DNA from: Paenibacillus sinopodophylli
GTDB lineage: Bacteria; Bacillota; Bacilli; Paenibacillales; Paenibacillaceae
NCBI RefSeq assembly: GCF_005930355.1
Contig: NZ_VDBO01000005.1
Span: forward strand, 186,001-250,000
Reading direction: 5' to 3'
DNA length: 64,000 bases
Shown in pieces: positions 34,001 through 41,130 of this stretch. How positions within the stretch are numbered: position 1 is the first letter of the stretch; each line of letters starts with the position of its first letter. Both the position numbers and the translations under genes were made by a program. The notes below the pieces were generated by a model that saw only the letters and a list, made by a program, of their open reading frames with translations, made no database searches and was not told the DNA's origin.

Positions 34001-36281
34001 GGATGCCGCCATCGAGATCGAGCTGGCCAATTCCATTTCGTTCGTAGGAAACGAATTCGCAAAGCTGGGAATAACGGCAATTCGCATGCAGAATGGCGTT
34101 CAGAACAGCTTGATGGAAGGCAATCACTTCTATGATCTGTCTGGAAGTGCAGTCAACGTCGGTTCTCCGGACTCCACGATACAGGATGTGTTTAATCCGG
34201 CGGATCACCGTTTGGTAATGAAGAACAACGATATTCTGAACAATGTCATCCATGATATAGGCATTGATTACAAATCGTCATCGGCTATATCGGCTGGCTA
34301 TCCCGTCGATATGGATATCAGCCACAACGAAATGTATTCCCTTCCTTACAGCGGCACGCATGTCGGTTACGGATGGGCGAAGGATTTCCAGCCAGTTACG
34401 AAAAACGTAAAAATTCAAAACAATCTGATCTACGATTTAATGGGGATGGGGCTCCGTGACGGGGGAGCCGTATACAGCTTGGGAACGACGGGGGCAACGG
34501 CTGCTGACAAAAACCTCGTTTCCGGCAACTACATCCGCAATCAAATGGATGAAGGGGCTCCACTCTATACGGATGAAGGATCAGCTTATTGGAAATTCGA
34601 GCATAATGTTATTGATTTGAAAGAAAGCAAAGATTGGCATTCTGCAAAGCGCTGGGCGCAAATTTGGGCGGCATCCATTCATGACATTGATTTCGTGAAC
34701 AACTATACGACAGAGGCTAACGCTACAAGCAACGGCTACGATAATGTATTCTCGAACAATCAGGTGTTCCCGGAAGCGAATTGGCCAGCCGAAGCACAGG
34801 CCATAATTGAGGAAGCTGGTTTGCAAACGGACTTCTCAGCTGTGGCGGCAGAGGAAGTAAGACGCTTGAACATTAAGCCGGTTAACCTCGCTCTCGGCGA
34901 GAGCGACATCGTTGCTCTGCGTGGTTATGATGGTAAGGATCGCATGCAGGCCGTGAATGCGGAACAAATCTTCTTTGCATCTAGTAATTCTGCGGTAGCT
35001 GTCGTGAGTCAGCAGGGCGTTGTGACAGCGATAGCTAAAGGTCAGGCAAAGCTTACGGTTAATATCGTAACGGGCTCGATGATGCGAACGCTAGAGACGG
35101 ATATTTTCGTTGGGGATGAGCTGACAGAGGTAGGTATTGAGGGGACGGCGGGCAAGGTTGCCTTCCTAACGGAAGGAACGAGCCAAGCGCTTATTGCTTT
35201 TGGACTTACCGCGTATGGTAACCGAATTGAGCTGGAAGACGTGGATTATACATCCAGCAATCCGAATGTAGCCTCGATTTCAGCGGAAGGATTTATTACT
35301 GCCCATCAGGCAGGGGATATCGTACTGACCCTTCGGGGAAGATTCGTAGGCACCGAGGCGGAAAGCCGTTACTTGCTTCGCGTAGCGGGAGAGAATACGG
35401 AGCATCATTATGGATTAAACCGAGAAATTAACGACGTAGATGGATGGTATGTGAATCCAACTGCTGTTAATCAGGTTCAGTCGGATGAGAGCAGTATTAC
35501 GGTTGCGACGCCAAGCGGGGGACACGCGATCTACCAAGGCCGGAAGTTCAGCAATGAGCTTATCGATTTTGACCTATCTATAAATGGAACGGGCAGTTGG
35601 TATGCACTCATGCTCGGCAAGCAAAGTGAAACCGCAAGTTATGTGAATGACGATAATTACATTGTGGTCATCTCGGCAAGCGGAATCGAGCTGCATCGCT
35701 ATAACAATGGTAAACGGACGGTTATCTACGGCAATCTGGCTGGTTTTGCAAGCATTGGCGGAGATGCAATACCAAATACGATGCTGCCGTTCAATGAAAG
35801 CCACCGCGTACAGCTTGGTAGCTTCAACCAGGCAAACGGCGTCAGGCTTCTGATGAAAGTAGATGGAGAAACGGTATTTGATTTCGTGGATACGTCATCA
35901 TCGGCCTTGCGGCTTCCGGGTTATGTCGGTTTACTGGCAAGAAGCGGAAGCATGACGATTGCCAAACCCGATCAAACAGCGATACCTGCGGCACTTCTAA
36001 TAGAGGGACCTGCGACGCTGGATGCTGGTGAAAGCGGGGAGCTCACAGTTAGCCTTATGTATGACAACGGCGAACTGCAGCCTCTTTCCTTTGCTGAGGC
36101 TGCGTTTAGCAGCGGGAACGAAAGTGTGGCAACAGTTGGAAGCGATGGCATACTGCACGCGCAAAGCGCAGGCACTTCGGTAATTACGGTCTCGTATGGG
36201 GGGATTTCGGCGAAATACGCGATTGTCGTCCATGAGGACGTGGTTGTACCGGAGGGATTGTCATTCGGTATTAAGCTGTAG
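31014..36281 (+). CDS. Giant secreted protein with duplicated modules, Big2 domains and a right-handed beta-helix
   Basis: 1755 residues with a signal peptide (cleavage near residue 36). In order: a jelly-roll-like module and Big2 domain (about 40-315); a second copy of the same pair (about 325-605, for example GEWYDIKVMLD versus GEWYEVKIMLD); another Big2 domain (about 605-685); a right-handed parallel beta-helix region starting at HDIFVSPSGSDS, residue 690, to about 1270; Big2-like domains (about 1290-1460); a laminin-G/3-keto-glycoside-hydrolase-like fold (from about 1464); and a final Big2-like domain. There is no SLH motif or LPxTG anchor. A second in-frame ATG at 31020 is possible. Glycan binding and lyase or hydrolase action are inferred, not proven. 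Confidence 0.85.
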   Translation: MVMRSSVQMKWICRLLIFMLVIGIVQPMSQVTVKASGSAAATILAEVFDDQTTGAQPAGWNIPTAPAAVAPAPDPYVIRASIGELDAYSGKLLKFEKNGKSVASYSIRRNVTAVTSKVTLTYKVRAEQTNAVVYLPSLQNNTAVKFALNNGQFSYMKENASGWTPIQAYQSGEWYDIKVMLDTELGVFDFYIDDTMLLSQEPGGEGTPLSSFYLGMYKDSVGIVYFDDFLIYPYMPAASASFGQSSHELDTGEQKQLALSFEPQNATVQSAAWSSSNPAVASVTATGMVTGISAGSALITAQPLDQLPAVTTSVYVKEAVRVKGDVLAESFDAAASGQAPPNWSIPTKPAAVPPVPNPFILQATVEELPNETGKSLKFTKNAQTTASYSITRAVSTTSTKAVVTYRIKADQTGAVIYLPSLNNGSQVKFALNAGQFAYMKEGGTGWTNIQPYATGEWYEVKIMLDGDAGEFDFYINGQLKLSREPGGSGGPITSFYLGIFKDSIGTVYFDDFNVYSYKSAVSVSFAQDNYDVAKGSKVQLPLFFEPLDATVQSAIWTSSDESVASVSSSGIVTGLQTGTTIITAQPLENVAPVSVEVSVYFVPITEITLESIGSEVPVGSRVFLKAEVLPTGSTDQRVYWGSEDETIATVDRYGELAGVSPGVTTVYAVSSDGAIRGEISVTVAARNVQHDIFVSPSGSDSQAGTESAPFQTIARAQVQVREWNQQMSGDIIVNLREGLYTLIDTLALEQADSGFNGHSVVYQSYPGERAVISGGERITDWFEHDAANQIFKANVGTEFQTRQLFVGGVRAIRARSEGGLLMPVQTATGYTSGDSALAGWRNPSDLEFVYQEKWTNSRAGVAAVNAVDGKAHIAMKQPAWTAITVRGLTSATVPVYYENAYELLDQPGEWYYDRSEGMLYYKPRAWEDMATAEVIAPKLERLMTIQGESVELPVRNVQFKQLSWMYSTWMRPSTDAGHSDAQNNHLRYSGSPDMLADAAIEIELANSISFVGNEFAKLGITAIRMQNGVQNSLMEGNHFYDLSGSAVNVGSPDSTIQDVFNPADHRLVMKNNDILNNVIHDIGIDYKSSSAISAGYPVDMDISHNEMYSLPYSGTHVGYGWAKDFQPVTKNVKIQNNLIYDLMGMGLRDGGAVYSLGTTGATAADKNLVSGNYIRNQMDEGAPLYTDEGSAYWKFEHNVIDLKESKDWHSAKRWAQIWAASIHDIDFVNNYTTEANATSNGYDNVFSNNQVFPEANWPAEAQAIIEEAGLQTDFSAVAAEEVRRLNIKPVNLALGESDIVALRGYDGKDRMQAVNAEQIFFASSNSAVAVVSQQGVVTAIAKGQAKLTVNIVTGSMMRTLETDIFVGDELTEVGIEGTAGKVAFLTEGTSQALIAFGLTAYGNRIELEDVDYTSSNPNVASISAEGFITAHQAGDIVLTLRGRFVGTEAESRYLLRVAGENTEHHYGLNREINDVDGWYVNPTAVNQVQSDESSITVATPSGGHAIYQGRKFSNELIDFDLSINGTGSWYALMLGKQSETASYVNDDNYIVVISASGIELHRYNNGKRTVIYGNLAGFASIGGDAIPNTMLPFNESHRVQLGSFNQANGVRLLMKVDGETVFDFVDTSSSALRLPGYVGLLARSGSMTIAKPDQTAIPAALLIEGPATLDAGESGELTVSLMYDNGELQPLSFAEAAFSSGNESVATVGSDGILHAQSAGTSVITVSYGGISAKYAIVVHEDVVVPEGLSFGIKL
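31140..32815 (+). repeat. Tandem coding duplication (about 280 residues twice)
   Basis: The segments at about 31140-31975 and 31986-32815 encode two similar jelly-roll plus Big2 modules. Shared motifs include SFYLGMYKDS versus SFYLGIFKDS, and VYFDDF in both. The copies have diverged at the residue level, so the duplication is not recent. Confidence 0.75.
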
Positions 36282-36305
36282 TAAATACGACCATCTATGA
36301 TATCA

Positions 36306-36339
36306 AAAGAGGCCTTTGCAATTGAGCAAAGGCCTCTTT
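36306..36339. terminator. Bidirectional terminator, perfect 14-bp stem
   Basis: AAAGAGGCCTTTGC and GCAAAGGCCTCTTT are exact inverted repeats around AATTGA. It lies between the giant secreted protein gene (+) and the XRE/cupin regulator gene (-). Confidence 0.82.
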
Positions 36340-36386
36340 GCTGAGAATTAGCAAATGATTCTCACTAAGGTAGTTTGTGTTGAAAA

Positions 36387-36971
36387 TTATTGCTTGTGAT
36401 CGGCATTACCGATTTTTTTGCTGTCAGATGACTTTTGGGTGAATATGGCAATGTAGGAAACTTCATCTGAGATCGGATAAAGGAGATGCTCTTCTAATGA
36501 ATTAAAGTAGAGCGTATCACCTGGGCGAAGGGTGTACTGTGTATTTCCTACTTTGTAATTCATCTCGCCGCTAATCATATAAATGAATTCCTCGCCCTCA
36601 TGAGCGAATCCATGCTGCCTGACCTCTCCTTTCTTCGCTGTTATGATATAAGGTTGTATCAGCTTATCTCTTCTTTCGCTCGCAAAGGCGAAGAAGGAAT
36701 AGCCTTTGTCTGTTCTGATCCATTTGCTTCGATCACGATAGTTCTCACTGCTATTAAAAACGGTTGATTGTATGCTTTCCTCTTCAATTAAATCAGAGAC
36801 TCTTACGCCCAGTGCGCCTGCTATTTTGATTAGCGTAGATACAGGAGGAGTGGATTGCCCGTTCTCGATCTTGGATAGCAGGCTCTTAGTGAATCCGCAA
36901 TAATTTGCAATTTCTTCTTGTGTTCGTTTTTGTTCCATTCGAATTAACCGAATTCGGTTGCCGATGCTCAT
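36387..36971 (-). CDS. XRE-family regulator with C-terminal cupin sensor domain
   Basis: A 194-residue protein. An HTH_3 domain occupies about residues 7-62 (RTQEEIANYCGFTKSLLSKIENGQ), and a single-fold cupin occupies about 105-180 (HEGEEFIYMISGEMNYKVG, LRPGDTLYFNSLEEHLL). It is transcribed away from a cupin/isomerase/dehydrogenase operon; the shared 180-bp region contains a perfect 17-bp palindrome in the operon's promoter. It probably senses a small metabolite and controls that operon as well as itself. The ligand is unknown. Confidence 0.9.
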   Translation of the reverse strand: MSIGNRIRLIRMEQKRTQEEIANYCGFTKSLLSKIENGQSTPPVSTLIKIAGALGVRVSDLIEEESIQSTVFNSSENYRDRSKWIRTDKGYSFFAFASERRDKLIQPYIITAKKGEVRQHGFAHEGEEFIYMISGEMNYKVGNTQYTLRPGDTLYFNSLEEHLLYPISDEVSYIAIFTQKSSDSKKIGNADHKQ

Positions 36972-37050
36972 GATTCACACGCCCTTTGTTGAATTCCTAA
37001 TAGCTATAGTACCACAAATAAACAAAGGGGAAAATAATTCAATTAAGTTG

Positions 37051-37079
37051 TTGTTTATTCAACATAGTTGAATTATAAT
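37051..37079 (+). promoter_or_regulatory. Sigma-A promoter of the cupin/isomerase/dehydrogenase operon
   Basis: The -35 box is TTGTTT (37051-37056), the -10 box is TATAAT (37074-37079) and the spacer is exactly 17 bp. Confidence 0.75.
37057..37073. promoter_or_regulatory. Operator palindrome filling the promoter spacer
   Basis: ATTCAACATAGTTGAAT is a perfect 7-3-7 inverted repeat that occupies the whole 17-bp spacer between the -35 and -10 boxes. The half-site GTTGAAT occurs again near 36986, by the divergent regulator's start. The likely binder is the XRE/cupin protein, an inference from position. Confidence 0.7.
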
Positions 37080-37153
37080 AAACTCAGATTCATTATTACT
37101 CATGCAGTAGGTAGCTGCAAGACGACGGATGCCCGCATACAAGGAGGAACAGA

Positions 37154-37510
37154 ATGGTAAAACCAACTGATTTAAATGAAGAGAATCATGTATTGAATAT
37201 GGGTTGGGGGAAAATTTCTTGGCTATATGGCGAGGAAATCGATCCGAATGGACAAATGACTTTTGGTATGGTTTATATAAATGCTGGTGAAGAAAATGGA
37301 CGTCATATCCATCCAAATTGCGAGGAAATTATATTTGTGCTCTCAGGTGAGTGTGATCATTCATTAGGAGATGAACAATTTCATCTAAAACCGGGGATGG
37401 CGCTTCGTATTCCACAAGGAGTACCGCATCATGCGAAAGTAACGAGCTGGGAGCCTTGCAAAATGATCATTGCCTACTCGGCTGTCGATAGACAAACGAT
37501 TGGAGAATAA
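37154..37510 (+). CDS. Single-domain cupin protein
   Basis: A 118-residue cupin. The metal-binding motifs are GRHIHPNCEEIIFVLSG (motif 1, with His-His-Glu pattern) and LRIPQGVPHHA (motif 2). The start has AAGGAGGAACAG upstream. It is first in an operon with an isomerase-like and a dehydrogenase gene. Such small cupins may be sugar isomerases, epimerases or dioxygenases; sequence alone does not decide. A sugar-acid or inositol-type pathway is a reasonable guess from its neighbours. Confidence 0.85.
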   Translation: MVKPTDLNEENHVLNMGWGKISWLYGEEIDPNGQMTFGMVYINAGEENGRHIHPNCEEIIFVLSGECDHSLGDEQFHLKPGMALRIPQGVPHHAKVTSWEPCKMIIAYSAVDRQTIGE

Positions 37511-37528
37511 GGAAGGAAGGTTGAATCC

Positions 37529-38290
37529 GTGAGTTTCCAATATGCATTCTCTAGACCAACGTCCGGGCATGAGGAAGAAATTGCACTAATAGAAAGCTAT
37601 CTGCAAGCAGGCTACGCAGGTCTGCAATTGAAATGGAATCAATACACGCCTTATTTGCATAATCCGGAGCAGTTCATTGCGCGCTGGGGACAGCCCGAGG
37701 GAATTGCATCTGCATTAATAACCGGAGGAACTCTGCTTGATGATGAAAGTAAGAATCAGCTTCGACAGCTGTACAGTTTTGCAGAGAAGGTTGGCTCGGA
37801 GATTATTGTGTATTGTCATGCTATCTCTAGAAAAGACATTCAAAGTGATCAAATAGCCAAATATGCTAGTATTTTTGAGGAGATGGGCAAAGAGGCTAAG
37901 CAGCACGGCTTGCAGCTGTCCTTGCACCATCATTATGATCAGCCGCTTATGTATCGGGAGGACTTTGATATTTTCTTTGATGAGATTAAGGATGCTTCAT
38001 CAGTCGGGCTGACGGTAGATACTGCACATTTGGTTAAATCGGGTATTTATGATGTTGCAGAGGTTATTCGCAGCTTTGCACCCTATATTAATAATTTTCA
38101 TATGAAAGATTTCGCCCATGGCGATTATCAAATTTTGGGCCATGGAGAAATTGACTTCAAGCCTATTTTCGAGGCAGTCAAGCAAATCGGCTATAACGGC
38201 TGGATATCGGCTGATGAGGAAAGTGGCGGGAGCGTCTCACAAGGCTTGCAGGAATGCATAGCATTTATGAAATCAGGACTGGGAGAGTGA
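37529..38290 (+). CDS. Sugar phosphate isomerase/epimerase-like TIM barrel
   Basis: A 253-residue protein of the xylose-isomerase-like / AP endonuclease 2 superfamily. Metal-binding segments are recognisable: LQLSLHHHYDQP, VGLTVDTAHLVKSG, NNFHMKDFAHGDYQILGHGEIDF and GWISADEE. GTG 37529 follows GGAAGGAAGG. It lies 18 bp after the cupin gene and nearly adjoins the dehydrogenase gene. Relatives include IolE, IolH, IolI and hydroxypyruvate-isomerase-like proteins. An isomerase or dehydratase in sugar or polyol breakdown is likely; the substrate is not visible. Confidence 0.88.
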   Translation: MSFQYAFSRPTSGHEEEIALIESYLQAGYAGLQLKWNQYTPYLHNPEQFIARWGQPEGIASALITGGTLLDDESKNQLRQLYSFAEKVGSEIIVYCHAISRKDIQSDQIAKYASIFEEMGKEAKQHGLQLSLHHHYDQPLMYREDFDIFFDEIKDASSVGLTVDTAHLVKSGIYDVAEVIRSFAPYINNFHMKDFAHGDYQILGHGEIDFKPIFEAVKQIGYNGWISADEESGGSVSQGLQECIAFMKSGLGE

Positions 38291-38295
38291 ATAAT

Positions 38296-39309
38296 ATGCG
38301 GAAGTTTAAAGTAGGGTTTGTTGGAGCGGGAGCCGTTACTCGGCTGCATCTGAGAGGATATGCCAATCATCAGAATCGTGTTGAAATTGTGGCCATGTGC
38401 GATCCGAGCGAAGCAGCAGTGAACGAACGCGCAGATGAATTTGGTATAGCTGGACGTTATACTGACGTGAACGAAATGATTCGGAGCGCAGGCATAGAGG
38501 TAGCCGTCGTGTGTACGCCGTCAACCATTCGCCAAAGCGTCATCACACCTCTTCTTCAAGCTGGTATTCCAGTTTTTGTAGAGAAGCCTTTTGCAGATAC
38601 ACTTGCTGAGGCCGAGGCCATAGCGAAAGAAGCTGCAAGCTTGAGCGTTCCTGTTTCGGTTAATCAGAATTTCCGCAGGCATCATAAATTTGAGTTTATT
38701 CGAGGTTTAATTGAGGAAGGCGTAATCGGCAAGCTGGAGGGAATTCACTTTGCTTCTATGTTCTATCGACAGGATGCAGGCTGGCGAATTCATACCGAAC
38801 GCCACGCGATGTCGGTTATGGCCATTCACTGGTTTGACGGCATTCGTAGAATAGCGAATGCGGAAGCCGAATCCATTTATTGCACGACCTATTCCTCCGC
38901 TGCGATTGAGTGCTTGGGAGAAACAGATGCTACAGTTCAAATTACATTCGCTAATGGTGTTAAGGCTCATTTCACGCAAAGCTTTTCTAGTCCGCTTGGT
39001 AAAGATGATCTGGTTGTACTTGGAAGTGAAGGTGTAATCAGTACGACGAACAACGAAATTAAGTTATATCGCAAGGATCCGTCAGGCCTGCCGAATTGGA
39101 ATCCCACTCCAGTACAAACTTGGAATGAAGCTTTACCGATTGAAGAAGCGATATTCGATGGACTGGACCAACTGCTCAATTGGATCGAAACAGGCATAGA
39201 AGCTGCTAACAGCGCATCTGACAATTTGCATACCGTATCCTTGCTTGATGGCGCGTACCTGTCTGCGAAAGATAATAAGGTTATCACTTTCAATAAGGGA
39301 CTATTGTAA
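38296..39309 (+). CDS. Gfo/Idh/MocA-family oxidoreductase
   Basis: About 337 residues. The Rossmann motif is GFVGAGAVTRLHLRGYANH, the family signature is FVEKPFADTLAEAEAIAKEA, and a substrate-side segment is NQNFRRHHKFEFI. ATG 38296 fits GGGAG about 10 bp upstream; GTG 38287 is an in-frame alternative. It is the last gene of the operon, followed by a terminator. It is distinct from the dehydrogenase at 28.6 kb. The substrate is probably a sugar or inositol-like polyol handled together with the upstream isomerase and cupin. Confidence 0.9.
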   Translation: MRKFKVGFVGAGAVTRLHLRGYANHQNRVEIVAMCDPSEAAVNERADEFGIAGRYTDVNEMIRSAGIEVAVVCTPSTIRQSVITPLLQAGIPVFVEKPFADTLAEAEAIAKEAASLSVPVSVNQNFRRHHKFEFIRGLIEEGVIGKLEGIHFASMFYRQDAGWRIHTERHAMSVMAIHWFDGIRRIANAEAESIYCTTYSSAAIECLGETDATVQITFANGVKAHFTQSFSSPLGKDDLVVLGSEGVISTTNNEIKLYRKDPSGLPNWNPTPVQTWNEALPIEEAIFDGLDQLLNWIETGIEAANSASDNLHTVSLLDGAYLSAKDNKVITFNKGLL

Positions 39310-39338
39310 TAGTAGAGTTCTATAATAGATAGATTCAG

Positions 39339-39377
39339 AGAGGGCGGTGTGCTTAGGCACGCTGCCTTCTTCTTTTT
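39339..39377 (+). terminator. Rho-independent terminator
   Basis: GAGGGCGGTGTGC and GCACGCTGCCTTC pair (with G-T pairs) around TTAG and are followed by a pyrimidine/T-rich run. Confidence 0.75.
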
Positions 39378-39467
39378 CGTAAAAACGCTACAATATACAT
39401 TTTATCCACAATAATGGTTATTTTTTCGGTAAGGATAGCTGCCTATTACATTTAACTTAGAAAAAAC

Positions 39468-39496
39468 TTGCAAATAATGTAGAGCGTTTGTACAAT
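39468..39496 (+). promoter_or_regulatory. Sigma-A promoter of the PAS chemoreceptor gene
   Basis: The -35 box is TTGCAA (39468-39473), there is a 17-bp spacer, and the -10 box is TACAAT (39491-39496), about 60 bp before the preferred start. Confidence 0.65.
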
Positions 39497-39555
39497 GCCA
39501 TTGACGCTATTAAATTGGAATGTATTCGAATTGGAACGATAAAGGAGAATTACAC

Positions 39556-40485
39556 ATGGACGGACAGTTAACTAGTGATTATACAACTACTCAGGTGCTC
39601 GATCAGGAGTCGGTACTAACGGCTGTTGAGCAGTCGCTAGCCATGATCGAATTTGATACTCACGGAAAAGTATTGTGGGTGAATGAAAATTTTGCGCAGG
39701 CGATGGGTTATCGTTCGGAAGAGATGCTGGGCATGAAGCACAGGCAGTTCTGCTCAGTGGATTTCGTGAACAGCTCGGAGTATGAAATCCTTTGGGATAA
39801 TTTACGCAGTGGACAGCCTTTTCAGGATAAAATATTAAGAATGGCAAAGGACGGCAGCATGCTTTGGCTCGAGGCGACGTATATGCCGATCCGTGATGCA
39901 GATGGCCGCGTTGTGGCCGTATTGAAGATTGCTACGGACATCAATGTTCGTGAGCAAGCGACTGCCAAAATTACAGGTGAATTGCTGGAGATGTCGGAGG
40001 AGCTTCTTGGCCGGGCAAAGGACGGAATATCCCAGAGCCATGAAGTGGAGTCTGCAATTGAGAAGGTGGCGGCAGAAGCGAGTGAAAATATGGCCGTGCT
40101 GCGCGAGCTAGAGAAGCAAACGGAGCTGATCCGAGGAATTGTGCGGACCATTCGTGATGTCGCTTCTCAGACGAATTTATTAGCTCTGAATGCGGCGATT
40201 GAGGCTGCGCATGCAGGTGAGCATGGGCTAGGCTTCAACGTCGTTGCGACAGAGGTCCGCAAGCTTGCTGGACAGGTGCAAGAGGCGACAAAGGAAGTGA
40301 ATACTTATGTAGAAGGAATTGTTACTCATGTTAAAGAAATAACGAAAGGAACTGTGCAATCACAGTCAGCAGTGATAGAAAGTCAGCAGCGTATTCAACA
40401 AGCCGTCAACGAGTTTATGGGTATTGGAGAAGCTGCTGTACAGCTTGATGCTCAGGCCAAAGAGCTTCGGATAACAATGCAGTAA
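39556..40485 (+). CDS. Soluble PAS-domain methyl-accepting chemotaxis-type protein
   Basis: About 309 residues without transmembrane helices. A PAS domain spans about residues 15-135 (MIEFDTHGKVLWVNENFAQ, LRMAKDGSMLWLEATYMPI). The signalling hairpin follows, with the conserved tip QTNLLALNAAIEAAHAGEHG at about 210-230. ATG 39556 has AAAGGAG upstream and is favoured over ATG 39520. The signalling part is shorter than in classical receptors, with little room for full methylation helices. It could signal to CheA or act as a cytoplasmic redox or energy sensor. The PAS ligand is not evident. Confidence 0.88.
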   Translation: MDGQLTSDYTTTQVLDQESVLTAVEQSLAMIEFDTHGKVLWVNENFAQAMGYRSEEMLGMKHRQFCSVDFVNSSEYEILWDNLRSGQPFQDKILRMAKDGSMLWLEATYMPIRDADGRVVAVLKIATDINVREQATAKITGELLEMSEELLGRAKDGISQSHEVESAIEKVAAEASENMAVLRELEKQTELIRGIVRTIRDVASQTNLLALNAAIEAAHAGEHGLGFNVVATEVRKLAGQVQEATKEVNTYVEGIVTHVKEITKGTVQSQSAVIESQQRIQQAVNEFMGIGEAAVQLDAQAKELRITMQ

Positions 40486-40644
40486 GCGGCCCATCGAGAA
40501 GGCTGCCCGTAGGTAGTTTTGTCTACTAAAGGATAGCCTTCTATGCAGTACAATACTCAGCCCATCCCCGATAGATCTTACCTAACCTACCTTATTCTTT
40601 AGTCATGGATGCGGTCAGGCCGTATCCAACTCATTTCCTCAAGG

Positions 40645-40929
40645 TTAAGCATCCTCCAACTCGTAATTAATATCCAAGCTAGCGAGGCATTTCCTGCCAA
40701 AGAAAATACGGTAACCCCAGCCATGATCCTCGGCATTGTAGAAGTACAGCACGGGCAACTGCTCGGAGAGATGTAATACTGTATCTGAAACATTGTCGCT
40801 TATATCCGTATCATCGGTGAAGAAGACAACCCATTCCTCGTTAAGCTCCTTTATGTAATTCAGCTTGCTCTGGTCTAACTGATCTTTGTAAGCCGTCAGT
40901 GTCAGATTCCCAGATGTAAATTCACTCAT
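40645..40929 (-). CDS. Small uncharacterised protein, possibly C-terminally frameshifted
   Basis: A 94-residue acidic soluble protein with no recognised family (VVFFTDDTDISDNVSD, DHGWGYRIFFGRKCLASLD). The start has AAGAGG about 8 bp upstream. The stop comes right after NYELEDA. Shifting one frame there gives MLNLEEMSWIRPDRIHD before the next stop, which reads like a natural continuation and suggests a possible frameshift or sequencing error at about 40640-40650. Both neighbours are transcribed away or unrelated. Confidence 0.6.
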   Translation of the reverse strand: MSEFTSGNLTLTAYKDQLDQSKLNYIKELNEEWVVFFTDDTDISDNVSDTVLHLSEQLPVLYFYNAEDHGWGYRIFFGRKCLASLDINYELEDA

Positions 40930-41130
40930 GAACAGAACCTCTTTTCAATAATAGGCATATAAAATTTCCACTAAATAACAATAGCACGCATTTCATGCAA
41001 CATAAAGCAGATCGAAAAGAACGATAAGCCTTTTTGTTCATAGCCCCTTTAGCGCAACCTATGCCCGCCAAGAAGCGTCTAATTTCTGGAAGGGTATTTG
41101 AGTAGTCAGAGGATAGGGGAATGAACGGTT

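Noticed and set aside
40498..40542. AGAAGGCT/AGCCTTCT hairpin after the chemoreceptor gene
   Set aside because: There is no T run after the stem, so I do not call it a terminator, though it may still stabilise the transcript end.
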